From: Gammaproteobacteria bacterium
GTDB taxonomy: Bacteria > Pseudomonadota > Gammaproteobacteria > Burkholderiales > Gallionellaceae
Direction of reading: 5' to 3'
Length of the DNA: 64,000 nt
Assembly: GCA_018820925.1 (NCBI GenBank)
Contig: JAHJNJ010000023.1
Location: 28,572 to 92,571, forward strand
Position numbers and translations under genes: made by a program
Notes under the pieces: generated by a model
The model's database searches: none
Told to the model about the DNA's origin: nothing
The model's input: only the letters and a program-made list of their open reading frames with translations
In this document: positions 28,185 through 36,808 of the stretch, in pieces
How the letters are laid out: every line of letters starts with the position of its first letter
Position numbering within the stretch: the stretch's first letter is position 1

Positions 28185-28864
28185 AGCTGCAGCCATGTCT
28201 TATCCAGACTCAACGTATAAAGCGTCAACGTCAACTCCACTGTCGGGTACTTGATCACTTCCATCTTCGCGATGCTCCAGTACATCTGCGTGCGCAGCCT
28301 CTCCAAAGCCGACAAATAACCCAGCAGGTCGGAATAGCTGCCGCGCACGGTGATCTTCACACCATGCTTGTATATCTGCTTTTCCGAATCGACAACCTGC
28401 TGTGCTTCGTCCGCCTGATCGGACGCAGGCTCGACAAGCAGGCTCGCCGGCAAGGTATCCAGCGCGACCAGTTGCAGCCGGCCATTCCTGTTGAGCACCT
28501 GCTCCAGCAGCCCGGCCATTCTTTCCGGCGGCACCAGCTTGTCGCGCCGCTCCCTCAGGTAGGCAGCGCCTTCATCGATCTTTTGCTGCAGGAGGCGGAT
28601 GCGTTCGCGTTGCGGCGAATTGGCATCTGCCTGCTTCGCCTCCAGCAACGCAGCGATTTGCGCCTGCACTTCCTTCATCTTTTCCTGTTGCTGGACGACT
28701 TGCGCGGAAAGCGCCTTCTGTTTATCCAGCAGCGGTTCGAGAAACAGCGCATCGACCAGCGCCACCAGCAGGAACGCAGCGGCAGCGAAGACCAGCACGC
28801 GCTCGCGCAACGAAAAACCATCCACCTTGACGACGAGTCTGTCGTACTGTTCCTGTATCGTCAT
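28181..28864 (-). CDS. mshJ: MSHA biogenesis protein MshJ (PilO-like)
   Basis: A 227-residue inner-membrane protein. One transmembrane segment (about residues 22-42, VLVFAAAAFLLVALVDALF) is followed by a coiled coil (about 45-115, EKMKEVQAQIAALLEAKQAD). A ferredoxin-like domain ends with VKITVRGSYSDLLGYLSALERL, which is PilO/MshJ-type. It pairs with the PilN-like protein in the alignment complex. The ATG at 28864 overlaps the stop of the upstream gene; the longer open frame upstream is an out-of-frame reading of that gene. Confidence 0.88.
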   Translation of the reverse strand: MTIQEQYDRLVVKVDGFSLRERVLVFAAAAFLLVALVDALFLEPLLDKQKALSAQVVQQQEKMKEVQAQIAALLEAKQADANSPQRERIRLLQQKIDEGAAYLRERRDKLVPPERMAGLLEQVLNRNGRLQLVALDTLPASLLVEPASDQADEAQQVVDSEKQIYKHGVKITVRGSYSDLLGYLSALERLRTQMYWSIAKMEVIKYPTVELTLTLYTLSLDKTWLQL

Positions 28865-29490
28865 TTCTTTGCCTCTGCAGCGATCTCGCTCGTGCGCAGG
28901 CTGAATTCGACATAACGCGGCACAGGCCGGTCGCCGTCGCTTTTTGGCTGCTGCATCTGCAAGGTCGAGAAGGTTTTGCCGCGCATCACTTTCTCCCTGC
29001 CCAGGCGCCGGATGTACGACGGCACCAGTTGCGGACTCACCACCGCACCGCTCAGACTCATTTGCGAGCCGTCCCCGACGATATCGAACCCGGTGAGCCA
29101 CAACCCGTTGATCGATTGCCGCGCGAAAGCCCGCATATATTCCGAATAACCGTCCGTGTTGCCGAGTGCACCGTTCTTCAACAGATTCAGCACTTCGTCC
29201 TGCAATTTCGCCTGCACTTCCAGCTGTTTCAGTTCGTCCTCCCGTATCTTCCCGGAACGCTGCAGCGCAAGATCATTGGAGAAATTGACCAGACGCTGTT
29301 GCTCCACGGCATAACGTTTGCTCATCTCGTCCGCCTGCTTCGACAACTGGACAACCTGAAAGACCGCATAGCCATAGAACGCCGCCGAACCCAGCGCAAT
29401 CAAGCCCAGCGCCTGCAACATCGTATAGACAGAAAAATATTTCTTCTGCTTCAGGAAGATCGGGTTGAACAGGTTGATCTGCTGGCTCAT
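28861..29490 (-). CDS. PilN-like MSHA biogenesis protein (second MshI)
   Basis: A 209-residue inner-membrane protein beginning MSQQINLFNPIFL, the conserved cytoplasmic motif by which PilN-type proteins bind their PilM partner. A transmembrane segment (about residues 21-43, MLQALGLIALGSAAFYGYAVF) leads to a coiled coil and a C-terminal periplasmic domain. It lies between MshI (PilM-like) and MshJ (PilO-like) with 4-bp overlaps on both sides, which gives the PilM-N-O-P order. Some annotations call this gene mshI2. Confidence 0.85.
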   Translation of the reverse strand: MSQQINLFNPIFLKQKKYFSVYTMLQALGLIALGSAAFYGYAVFQVVQLSKQADEMSKRYAVEQQRLVNFSNDLALQRSGKIREDELKQLEVQAKLQDEVLNLLKNGALGNTDGYSEYMRAFARQSINGLWLTGFDIVGDGSQMSLSGAVVSPQLVPSYIRRLGREKVMRGKTFSTLQMQQPKSDGDRPVPRYVEFSLRTSEIAAEAKK

Positions 29491-30443
29491 AGCGCCTTCT
29501 TTTCCTGGCGCAGTGCCGCACCCAGCGCCGGCAGCGCATGACAAGCGTATTCGCTGTCGGACAAGGCCGGCACGCCCGCAATATCCATGCCCTGCGCCAA
29601 GTCCAGCATTTGCACCGGCAGGCCCAAGCTGTTTGCCAACACCTTGTCCAGGCGCAGCGCTTCCGGAGCGGCAAGCAGCAAGCGGCTGACCGGGATATGG
29701 TGGAATTGGCGGTCGAAATAATCCAGCGAGCGCTGCAACTCCAGTTCCACGCGATCCAGGTATTGCTGGCGCAGATTCTCGTCCGCATCCTGCAGTTGCC
29801 CCAGCGAAATATCGATGCGTCGCGCAAGAAACAATTCGCCGTCGCAGGTGATGGTGAGCAGGCAGCCCTCGTCGCCCAGCGTCAGCATCGCCAGCCCCCG
29901 GCCTTCTTCCTCGAACAAGGCGGCGATATTGCGTTGCGCCATTTCAGGAATGTCGATCACGTTCAGGTCGACCTTGGCTTTCTCGAACATACCGATGCGT
30001 TTGCGTATAGTCTCGTTCGAAGCGGCAATTGCGTACAGGGACTGCGGACGGTCGCCACCGTATTTGTTGGTCGGTATCTGCAACACGTCGACGGTGGCAT
30101 CGTCGATGTGGTAATTCAGCGAATCCTTGATCTTCCAGCGAATCGCGGTCTTCAGTTCATCGACCGGCACATTGGGCGCATCCACCATCATTAGTTGGTA
30201 TTCGTCGGGGGACAGCAGTGTGGTGAACCTGGCTTCGTCGAGTTGCGCATCTCTGCGCAATTTTTCCAGCGCGGAAGCGGAAACCTCGGCCAGCGGATAG
30301 AAATCGCACCGCGTCACTTGCGGGCGAGGGCCCACATACTTTGCCTGCGCGATGTGGACACCCAGTCTGCTGGTAGTGACGGCGACCCATCCGCTGACAC
30401 GGCTGTCTCTCTTGAACAGTTTGAAAAACGGATAGCTCACCAT
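29487..30443 (-). CDS. mshI: MSHA biogenesis protein MshI (PilM-like)
   Basis: A 318-residue actin-like cytoplasmic protein that binds the N-terminus of the PilN-like partner. It shows the PilM-type ATPase core, including WVAVTTSRLGVHIAQAKYV and GLAMLTLGDEGCLLTITCDG. It heads the mshI-I2-J-K-L-M-N block. There is no Shine-Dalgarno before the ATG, and a strong promoter lies so close that the transcript would begin only a few bases before the start codon (see 30454-30482). Confidence 0.88.
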   Translation of the reverse strand: MVSYPFFKLFKRDSRVSGWVAVTTSRLGVHIAQAKYVGPRPQVTRCDFYPLAEVSASALEKLRRDAQLDEARFTTLLSPDEYQLMMVDAPNVPVDELKTAIRWKIKDSLNYHIDDATVDVLQIPTNKYGGDRPQSLYAIAASNETIRKRIGMFEKAKVDLNVIDIPEMAQRNIAALFEEEGRGLAMLTLGDEGCLLTITCDGELFLARRIDISLGQLQDADENLRQQYLDRVELELQRSLDYFDRQFHHIPVSRLLLAAPEALRLDKVLANSLGLPVQMLDLAQGMDIAGVPALSDSEYACHALPALGAALRQEKKAL

Positions 30444-30450
30444 AATTAGC

Positions 30451-30465
30451 GTGAACTTAGTTCAC
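30451..30465. promoter_or_regulatory. Palindrome over the -10 of the mshI promoter
   Basis: gtgaac-tta-gttcac is a perfect 6-bp inverted repeat. It covers the -10 element and lies 8 bp before the mshI ATG, a suitable position for a repressor site. No matching regulator can be named. Confidence 0.45.
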
Positions 30466-30482
30466 TAACTCATTGCTGTCAA
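30454..30482 (-). promoter_or_regulatory. mshI: Sigma70 promoter of the mshI-N block
   Basis: TTGACA (30482-30477) is a perfect -35 box, followed after 17 bases by TAAGTT (30459-30454). The expected transcription start is near 30447, about 4 nt before the mshI ATG. Confidence 0.6.
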
Positions 30483-30602
30483 GGGATATTATTCTATCAA
30501 CTCGCCCGCCAGCCGTCACCTCTGTCCACATCCTGACACTCGACCGCCATCCCGCCCGTTTGGCGTCTTCCTGGATGCGACCGGCCTGACCGAAAATTGG
30601 CA

Positions 30603-33600
30603 TTAATTCTCGCGCCGATAAATGAAGTTGTTATTGTTGTTGTAGCTGCCAAAGGTAGCCGTACCGGGATAAACCGGCAAATAGCCCGGGGCGGTCGGAC
30701 CCACCGTTGCAGTGCCGGCGCCTCCCGTTGGCGCAAGGAGACGGATGCAGAATTTGCCTGTCGCCGTCGGCGTGCAGTTGACCCAGGAGGGCGTCGTCGT
30801 TCCTGTCACCGCCCCCAGTGCATCCAACACGTTGTAGGTTGGGGCAAGCCCAAGTGTCGTGACGGTGTTGGTGACGTTGTCGGTGCTACTGTTCACCCAG
30901 CCGTTTGCCGAGTAGTACTGTGCCACTGCCGTCAGCGTCAACGGCAGCAGATCCGAACCGTAGGCATTGGAGACCCTGATGCGCCCGTTCAATACCTTGA
31001 CCCCGCCTTCGATCGAGGTCGCAGGCGCCGCCGCAATGCGCGACGACACGTTATCCGAGTCCTGTGCCCGCAAATAGATATCCGTTGGTGCAGTTGGCGT
31101 GGTAGTGAATGTGTAGGCGACATAAGGAATCGGATTGCCCAACACATCTTTTCTAACCCCGACACCTCCCACAAAATCGGTCGCTACGAGAGGGGCAGGA
31201 ATATTCACTGCGCCGGGCCCGGGATTCTGGGTAGTCGTGCTGCCAATGGCATCCCATGCACTCAGCGTCACGGCCTTGGCAAAATTGCTGTAGTAATTTT
31301 GCGTTGAGCTGCCCGCCAGATTTCTGGCCGTCACCTGGGTCGTGAATGCCTGACCGGAATAGACAAAGCCATTGTATGAAGCCGGGCAAACCAGACCCAC
31401 CGGACAGGGCATGGGAACACCGGATACGGCGTAGACCGCCGTTTCGAAATGATCCGGAATGAAACGCCCGAAAGGAAAGCGAGTCTTGTTGCCGACATAA
31501 CACCCATAACGGCCATTGATGAGTACGTCGGAAAGATTGTCCGGCACGCTGCCGTTGGTGAAGTGCGTCGCCGATAACAAACAATCGCAAGTATCAGTGG
31601 CAGCGCAACCCGCAATCTGACCGAGTTGATCCACACTGGTAAAACTGCTATCACGGAAGGCTCCCGGCTCGGCATATAAATACCCCACCTCGTTGTAAGT
31701 GGCGTTATTGCCTTGCACCGTGTTCGCGCGCAGGGCAGGGCTGAGCGTGAGCGTTCCCACTGCCCCGCCGACCAGTTGCGACGATACATTGCTTGGCAAT
31801 TGCGCAGTCAACCTGCCGGTATCCAGCGCAAGTATTCCCGTGTAACCGGTGGGCGCCGTCGTGGCCCCCATGTTGAAAGCCGCCCCGGCCCTGATGGTGT
31901 TCGCGTCGATCGGACTTGGCGCTGCCGCATTCGACGGCGTCAAAGTCACCGCCGAGGGGCGCACCGCAAGCTTGTCGGTGGAACAGGCGTAGGTACTTGT
32001 CGATCCGATCCGGATGCGCACTTGTGCATTCGGTGCGGCATTCGCGCTGGTCATGGCAAAAGTTCTGCGCCCCTGATCCGCCGTGACAAAGGTATATGTC
32101 TGCGCCGTGTTCAGCGCCGCACCGTTCGGACACGCCAAGGTGGAGGTGTCGACCAGGTCTACGGTTACTGCGCCGACATAGTTGCTGTTGACGGTAGTGG
32201 GATTGCTCAGCGCCAGCACATCGACATTGAAAGCGGTTCCGGCAAGCTTGGTGTAAAGATGCGTTTGCGGATTGGCGCCGACTTCCACGGCATCGAAGGT
32301 ACACGCGGTGGTGGCGATATTCACGATGCATGTTTCCGTCGCCCCGTTAAAGCAGCGGGTACTGTTGGCGGGGGTGGGCGACACGCTGGTCGTGCCCAGG
32401 GTAATGCTGGGCGGGACGATGCTGGTGTTGCCCAGCGTTGCCGTGGCCACGCCGCCGTTTATGGTCAGGATATCGCTGGGCGTCCAGCCGGTGGGGGAAA
32501 GATGCACGGTCACTGTGCCCGGATACAGGCTGGTGCAAGCGGCATTCATGCAGGCTTTCACGGTAACGGTCTTCGACGCGCAAGTCGATGCCGTGCCGTC
32601 GTGCTCGATTTGAATATGATCGAAACTGGTCGTTCCGCAAAACCGGCCCAGATTCATGTCCGCATTGACTTCGGCGGCGGACAATTCGTAGTTGTAAATC
32701 TTGGCCTCGTCGATCATGCCGTGGAAATTGCGGCCCGGTATCAGGGCGCAACCGCTGCCGGTGCCAATGTCGCCGCCAATGTAAAACGGGCAGGCATTCG
32801 TCGCCAGGGTACCCGTCCAGTTATTCGTGTTCGCATCCTGTACCCCGTTGATATAGATGCGTTGCCTCCTGTTCGCCGCAGTCGAATCGAGGGTAATGGC
32901 AATATGCGTCCATTGATTCAGGGGAATTGTCGCGGCAGAGGTCAGGGTAGAGGCTTGCCACCACCAAAAAAGATGTCCTGTGGTATTGAGGTGGAACTCG
33001 TAATTGACGTCGTTCGACAGAATCGAATACAGATCGCCGGCCGGATACGCGGTCGGATAGATCCAGGCAGAAGCGGAGAGCTGGTTGGTAAACTGGAAAT
33101 AGGTACTGCTCGCCGATTCCACCACGGCGTTACCGTCGAAATTGCCAGAATTGCAGAACCCGCCGATCACCGAGGGATGCTGGGAAGCAATGGTCGGGCT
33201 CGGCACCACCGCGTTCGTGGTCGTGGGCGTGGCGGTTGTGCGGCGATGTCCGTTCAGTCCGTTGCCGCCGCTGTCGATCACCTCTCCGGTAGCCCCGGTC
33301 CAGGATCCCGCCGCCTCGTCCATGCTATAGCGCGTTATGGCAGCCGGCAAAATCAGGATATCCGCGCTGGCCGGCGTTGCCCCCGGCGAAGTGACGGTAT
33401 TGGGAAATGTGCCTTTCAGCGTCGGCTGAACCACGAGCGTCAATTGCGCACTGCTGCCGCCCGCCGGGAGATAGGGAATGATCCAGGTAAGTGTTTGTCC
33501 GGCCAACGAAGCCGTGCCCAGCGTGGCCGCGTGGGTGACGTACGTCATGCTGGCCGGGATAACGTCAGTCAGTTCGACATTGTTCAAGGCGGCAGCGGTG

Positions 33601-34706
33601 GAATTGGTGGCCGTCAGTTCGTACGTAACATAACTGCCGACCGCAGCCGCTGAAGTACTGGCCGTTTTACCCAGGGTCACCGCCGTCGGGCAGGCCGGAG
33701 TGGTAAAAGTGACATCGTTGCCATTGGCCGTGCCTGCGCTGTTCGTGCCGTTCACTCGATAGTGGTAGAGCGTGTTGCAGCTCAAGCCCGACACAATGGC
33801 TGTAACGGCAGTATTCGTCGCCCCTGCTGCCAGGGGACTGGCTGACGCAGTGGCACTGCTGCCATAACTTGCAGTCGTCCCGTATTCGAAAGTAACGGTG
33901 GTCAACGCGCCGTTGCTGCTCACGGTACCGTTCAACGTTGCCCCGGAAGCGGTTACGCTTGTAGCGGCATTGGTGGTAACCGTGGGTAGCAAGTTGTAGG
34001 TGATGGTCACCATCCCCGGCGCACCGTCGCCGCCGCTGCGGTTGGTGTTGTTGGTGGCATAGCCGCCACCGCCGCCGCCGCCCGCTGCCGTTCCCGCGTT
34101 GCCGGTACCGCGCGTAGTCAAACCGGCACCACCATCGCCGCCGCCGGTAGCGGTACCAAGCCCCGCTGTGTTGCCGCTCGCATTACCCCCCGCACCGGTG
34201 CTACCTGCGCCACCGCCGCCGGCACCACCTGTCGCCAAACCGGAAGAGCCGTTGCCGCCTGCAAAAATAACCGTGCCTGTCCCGCCAACCGTTGTGCCCA
34301 ATCCGGCCGCACCGGCACTGTTGTTCGTCGCCGCAACCCCGCCACCCGCCCCGCCTGCGGCAACGACAAAATTCACCGCAAAGACGGAATCGCCTCCGGC
34401 AGTGCCATCGCCGGTACCGCCGGTCGCACCGGCACCTCCCGTCCCGACAACCACCGCATAGGTGTTGCCCGGCACGACCGTGACGACACCGCTGGCATAC
34501 TGCCCGCCCGCACCGCCGCCGCCACGCGCAGGATTCCCCGTCGCACGTCCGCCACCGCCGCCGCCGCCCCATGCCTCGACCGTGGCCGACGTCACGCCCG
34601 CCGGAGCCGTCCAGTTGCCGGAAACCACAAAGGTATCCGTTGCAGCCCAGGCCGAACCTGCCAGCAAACCCGACAAGATGAAAATTGCCTTCGAGCAGTT
34701 TTTCAT
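30603..34706 (-). CDS. mshQ: MshQ-like giant pilus-associated protein (candidate tip adhesin)
   Basis: A 1367-residue exported protein with a signal peptide (SKAIFILSGLLAGSAWA). Order of parts: a glycine-rich region with runs such as GGGGGG (about 30-235), an Fn3-like domain (about 240-340, TLYHYRVNGTNSAGT), and a DUF11-like repeat (about 345-455, VGSYVTYELTATNSTAAALNNVELTDV). Then come a LamG/concanavalin-like domain (about 470-700, HGMIDEAKIYNYELSAAEV) and the DUF6701 region found in MshQ (about 720 to the end). The ATG at 34706 is preferred because GGAGA lies 10 nt before it. The G/C-rich glycine codons give long antisense open frames that are not genes. It follows mshP after 43 bp. Confidence 0.88.
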   Translation of the reverse strand: MKNCSKAIFILSGLLAGSAWAATDTFVVSGNWTAPAGVTSATVEAWGGGGGGGRATGNPARGGGGAGGQYASGVVTVVPGNTYAVVVGTGGAGATGGTGDGTAGGDSVFAVNFVVAAGGAGGGVAATNNSAGAAGLGTTVGGTGTVIFAGGNGSSGLATGGAGGGGAGSTGAGGNASGNTAGLGTATGGGDGGAGLTTRGTGNAGTAAGGGGGGGYATNNTNRSGGDGAPGMVTITYNLLPTVTTNAATSVTASGATLNGTVSSNGALTTVTFEYGTTASYGSSATASASPLAAGATNTAVTAIVSGLSCNTLYHYRVNGTNSAGTANGNDVTFTTPACPTAVTLGKTASTSAAAVGSYVTYELTATNSTAAALNNVELTDVIPASMTYVTHAATLGTASLAGQTLTWIIPYLPAGGSSAQLTLVVQPTLKGTFPNTVTSPGATPASADILILPAAITRYSMDEAAGSWTGATGEVIDSGGNGLNGHRRTTATPTTTNAVVPSPTIASQHPSVIGGFCNSGNFDGNAVVESASSTYFQFTNQLSASAWIYPTAYPAGDLYSILSNDVNYEFHLNTTGHLFWWWQASTLTSAATIPLNQWTHIAITLDSTAANRRQRIYINGVQDANTNNWTGTLATNACPFYIGGDIGTGSGCALIPGRNFHGMIDEAKIYNYELSAAEVNADMNLGRFCGTTSFDHIQIEHDGTASTCASKTVTVKACMNAACTSLYPGTVTVHLSPTGWTPSDILTINGGVATATLGNTSIVPPSITLGTTSVSPTPANSTRCFNGATETCIVNIATTACTFDAVEVGANPQTHLYTKLAGTAFNVDVLALSNPTTVNSNYVGAVTVDLVDTSTLACPNGAALNTAQTYTFVTADQGRRTFAMTSANAAPNAQVRIRIGSTSTYACSTDKLAVRPSAVTLTPSNAAAPSPIDANTIRAGAAFNMGATTAPTGYTGILALDTGRLTAQLPSNVSSQLVGGAVGTLTLSPALRANTVQGNNATYNEVGYLYAEPGAFRDSSFTSVDQLGQIAGCAATDTCDCLLSATHFTNGSVPDNLSDVLINGRYGCYVGNKTRFPFGRFIPDHFETAVYAVSGVPMPCPVGLVCPASYNGFVYSGQAFTTQVTARNLAGSSTQNYYSNFAKAVTLSAWDAIGSTTTQNPGPGAVNIPAPLVATDFVGGVGVRKDVLGNPIPYVAYTFTTTPTAPTDIYLRAQDSDNVSSRIAAAPATSIEGGVKVLNGRIRVSNAYGSDLLPLTLTAVAQYYSANGWVNSSTDNVTNTVTTLGLAPTYNVLDALGAVTGTTTPSWVNCTPTATGKFCIRLLAPTGGAGTATVGPTAPGYLPVYPGTATFGSYNNNNNFIYRREN

Positions 34707-34749
34707 GGCTTTCTCCATTTTCCGGCTGGCCTGTGCACGCCTGCCGTTG

Positions 34750-35199
34750 CTAATACATTTTCGCGGTGAGCTCACGCTCAACATAGTTCGGCGTGCCGGG
34801 CGTACCCCATACCGCTGTCGAAGTAATGTTGTATATCGTGACTGGGGCTACAGTTCCACCCGGCGGATAGCCTGTATCATCAATTTGCACAGTTACGCCA
34901 TAGACGACCGTCACCTCGAACGGCGCCAGATTTCCACCCAATGCATTTCCCGCGATCGGCCCGAAAGTGACTCCACCCGGCACGCCGGGATTCACTGCAA
35001 TATTGTATGCCGCCCATTCAATACCCGCATTGGCCGCCTGATAGGCGCGCGAGCCCATCGTATCCATGGCTTGGCTCTGGTTCTGCGCGGTCGAAAACGT
35101 CACCATGCCCGCGCCCAGCCCGGCCAGCACCACCAGCAGGAAGATGGCGGAAACCAGGCTGAAACCCTGTTGTGTTCGAATTGGCATATCGGCACTCAC
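34750..35199 (-). CDS. mshP: MSHA biogenesis protein MshP (minor pilin-like)
   Basis: A 149-residue protein with a prepilin-type start (QQGFSLVSAIFLLVVLAGLGAGMV). The usual Glu5 is replaced by Ser, as often in MshP/PilX-like proteins. The rest is a small domain of beta strands with few charges. The first start is a GTG overlapping the mshO stop; an ATG at 35187 is four codons later. It is probably part of the initiating or tip complex with MshO and MshQ. Confidence 0.85.
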   Translation of the reverse strand: MSADMPIRTQQGFSLVSAIFLLVVLAGLGAGMVTFSTAQNQSQAMDTMGSRAYQAANAGIEWAAYNIAVNPGVPGGVTFGPIAGNALGGNLAPFEVTVVYGVTVQIDDTGYPPGGTVAPVTIYNITSTAVWGTPGTPNYVERELTAKMY

Positions 35200-36164
35200 G
35201 GGATGTTGTTCACATGGATTTCCTGGTACAGGTTCACGCTCTCGCCACCGCGCGTGATGGTGAGCCTGACCGCCAGCAGGCTGTTGCGCGCATTGCTGGT
35301 GTCGTACGTGAATTGGCAGGCACTCACTTTGTCTGCCAGGAGGGCGCTCGTGCCGCCTGGCGTGGCGGATGGTGCGCCAAGAAAATTATATTTCCAGTAA
35401 CGCGTCAGCGTGCCTGATCCATCGCCATTGGCATCGACGCCCAGATTCCCGCAGGAATAAGTCACCGCCTCCTGAGCAGCGGGAACGACCGCGAAACGAT
35501 AGCCATTCAACTGCGATGCGGCAGGAAAAGGTACAGCCGAGGCAGTGATGCGCACGATCTGCAGCCCCGCGCCTGCCAGCGCAACCATGCGCCGCACGCT
35601 TTGCGCGTTATTCACCGGCAGGTAAGGCAAACTCCCGTCCGATTGGGTGCTGCCGATCACAATGGCATCGCCCACAGCGAAAGTCATCGGCGGGCCGATG
35701 ATCTCGAAACAGGTGTCCGTATTGTCGAATGAAAGCGCATCGCCGTCGGTATTGCCCGCCACGGCACCACCGCACAGCGCCCCCGCGCCCGGAGTGACGC
35801 GATAGCGCCCGCCATCCTGCGTCGGCAGGAACTCGATAAATTGCGAATTCGCGGGATTCGGCGTACGCAGGCTGTTGGGCACCGCCGTGCGCACATCGCG
35901 CGCCAGCCGCCGCAGGGCGGTATCCGCAATGTCGGACATCTCGGCGCGGCGCGCACTGTCCACATAGCCCTGCACCGGTGCACGGATGAACATCGCCACC
36001 ATGCCGGAGATGATGCCGGTGATGACGATCACGATGATCATCTCGACCAGCGTGAAACCTTTGCCAGAACGGGGAAGGAGCGTTGCGGAATAAGTAAGAG
36101 CGCTGGATCGCACGGTCGCAATCCTCGATCTCATCCCCTCCCCAATCCTGTTTGCTTCCATCAT
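35196..36164 (-). CDS. mshO: MSHA minor prepilin MshO
   Basis: A 322-residue type IV prepilin with cleavage motif GKGFTLVEMIIVIVITGIIS (Glu5 present), processed by PilD. The leader of about 35 residues before the glycine is longer than usual; initiation at the internal Met11 would give about 25. The C-terminal domain has two cysteine pairs and the typical MshO stretch RRAEMSDIADTALRRLARDVR. It overlaps mshD and mshP by 4 bp each. Confidence 0.9.
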   Translation of the reverse strand: MMEANRIGEGMRSRIATVRSSALTYSATLLPRSGKGFTLVEMIIVIVITGIISGMVAMFIRAPVQGYVDSARRAEMSDIADTALRRLARDVRTAVPNSLRTPNPANSQFIEFLPTQDGGRYRVTPGAGALCGGAVAGNTDGDALSFDNTDTCFEIIGPPMTFAVGDAIVIGSTQSDGSLPYLPVNNAQSVRRMVALAGAGLQIVRITASAVPFPAASQLNGYRFAVVPAAQEAVTYSCGNLGVDANGDGSGTLTRYWKYNFLGAPSATPGGTSALLADKVSACQFTYDTSNARNSLLAVRLTITRGGESVNLYQEIHVNNIP

Positions 36165-36652
36165 CTTCCCGCCCTGTACCCCGTCGCATCCACCGTCACC
36201 AGCGTTGGATCGGTAACCGTAACGGTAATCTGGACCGCACTTCCCGGCGTGGCAATCGCAGTCCCACCCAATGTGCCGAGCGGCGTGACGACCACACCGG
36301 CGATGTTGTAGCCACCCAATCCGGGCAGCACCGTGTTATCGGAAAAATCGTGTATGCCCGTGCTGCTGTAACCGTTGTAGTCGTTGACACAACCCACGCC
36401 GGCGCGCGGCGCATCCGCTCCCAGCGCGCCCGTGCACGCTGCCGGATCCAGATCCTGCAACTGGATCTCTTCCAGCAACGACTCAGCCACCGCCAACGCC
36501 TGCTTGCGTATCAGCGGATCGGCACTGTGCGCAGTCACCTGGTTCATGACCAGCAATATTCCTGCCAGCGAAACGCTGATGATCACGATGAACATGATGA
36601 GCTCGATGAGGCTGATGCCGCGCTGCCTGATAACTGCCTCACCAGTTTTCAT
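36161..36652 (-). CDS. mshD: MSHA minor prepilin MshD
   Basis: A 163-residue prepilin with the motif QRGISLIELIMFIVIISVSL (Glu5 present) close to the N-terminus. The ATG at 36652 has a GGGAAGG ribosome site. The same frame stays open upstream without a stop to the ATG at 36808, so a 215-residue fusion with the small protein described next could also be made. Two cysteines in the C-terminal domain (TGALGADAPRAGVGC) may form the usual pilin disulfide. It is normally adjacent to mshC, but here a nucleotidyltransferase module lies between them. Confidence 0.88.
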   Translation of the reverse strand: MKTGEAVIRQRGISLIELIMFIVIISVSLAGILLVMNQVTAHSADPLIRKQALAVAESLLEEIQLQDLDPAACTGALGADAPRAGVGCVNDYNGYSSTGIHDFSDNTVLPGLGGYNIAGVVVTPLGTLGGTAIATPGSAVQITVTVTDPTLVTVDATGYRAGR

Positions 36653-36808
36653 TTCCTTCCCGGACGGGATGACATCATTGAACAACAGTTTGATTCGAGC
36701 TTCGGCACTTTCAAGCAGTTTCGGGTTTTGTTGGTAGGCCATCAGGATAAATTTGCGGTTCGCCTCGATTTCCTGCAACAAGAGATAGTTTTCTTCAGCT
36801 TTCGTCAT
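36653..36808 (-). CDS. Small charged protein coupled to the nucleotidyltransferase, fused in frame to mshD
   Basis: Starts with an ATG that overlaps the stop of the nucleotidyltransferase gene (ATGA) and encodes MTKAEENYLLLQEIEANRK followed by about 33 more helical, charged residues up to the mshD ATG. No stop codon separates it from mshD, so the product is either a 215-residue fusion (36808 to 36161) or a short peptide whose own stop was lost. Small partners coupled to MNT/AbiEii-type nucleotidyltransferases are known in toxin-antitoxin pairs; this one is not recognised. Confidence 0.55.
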
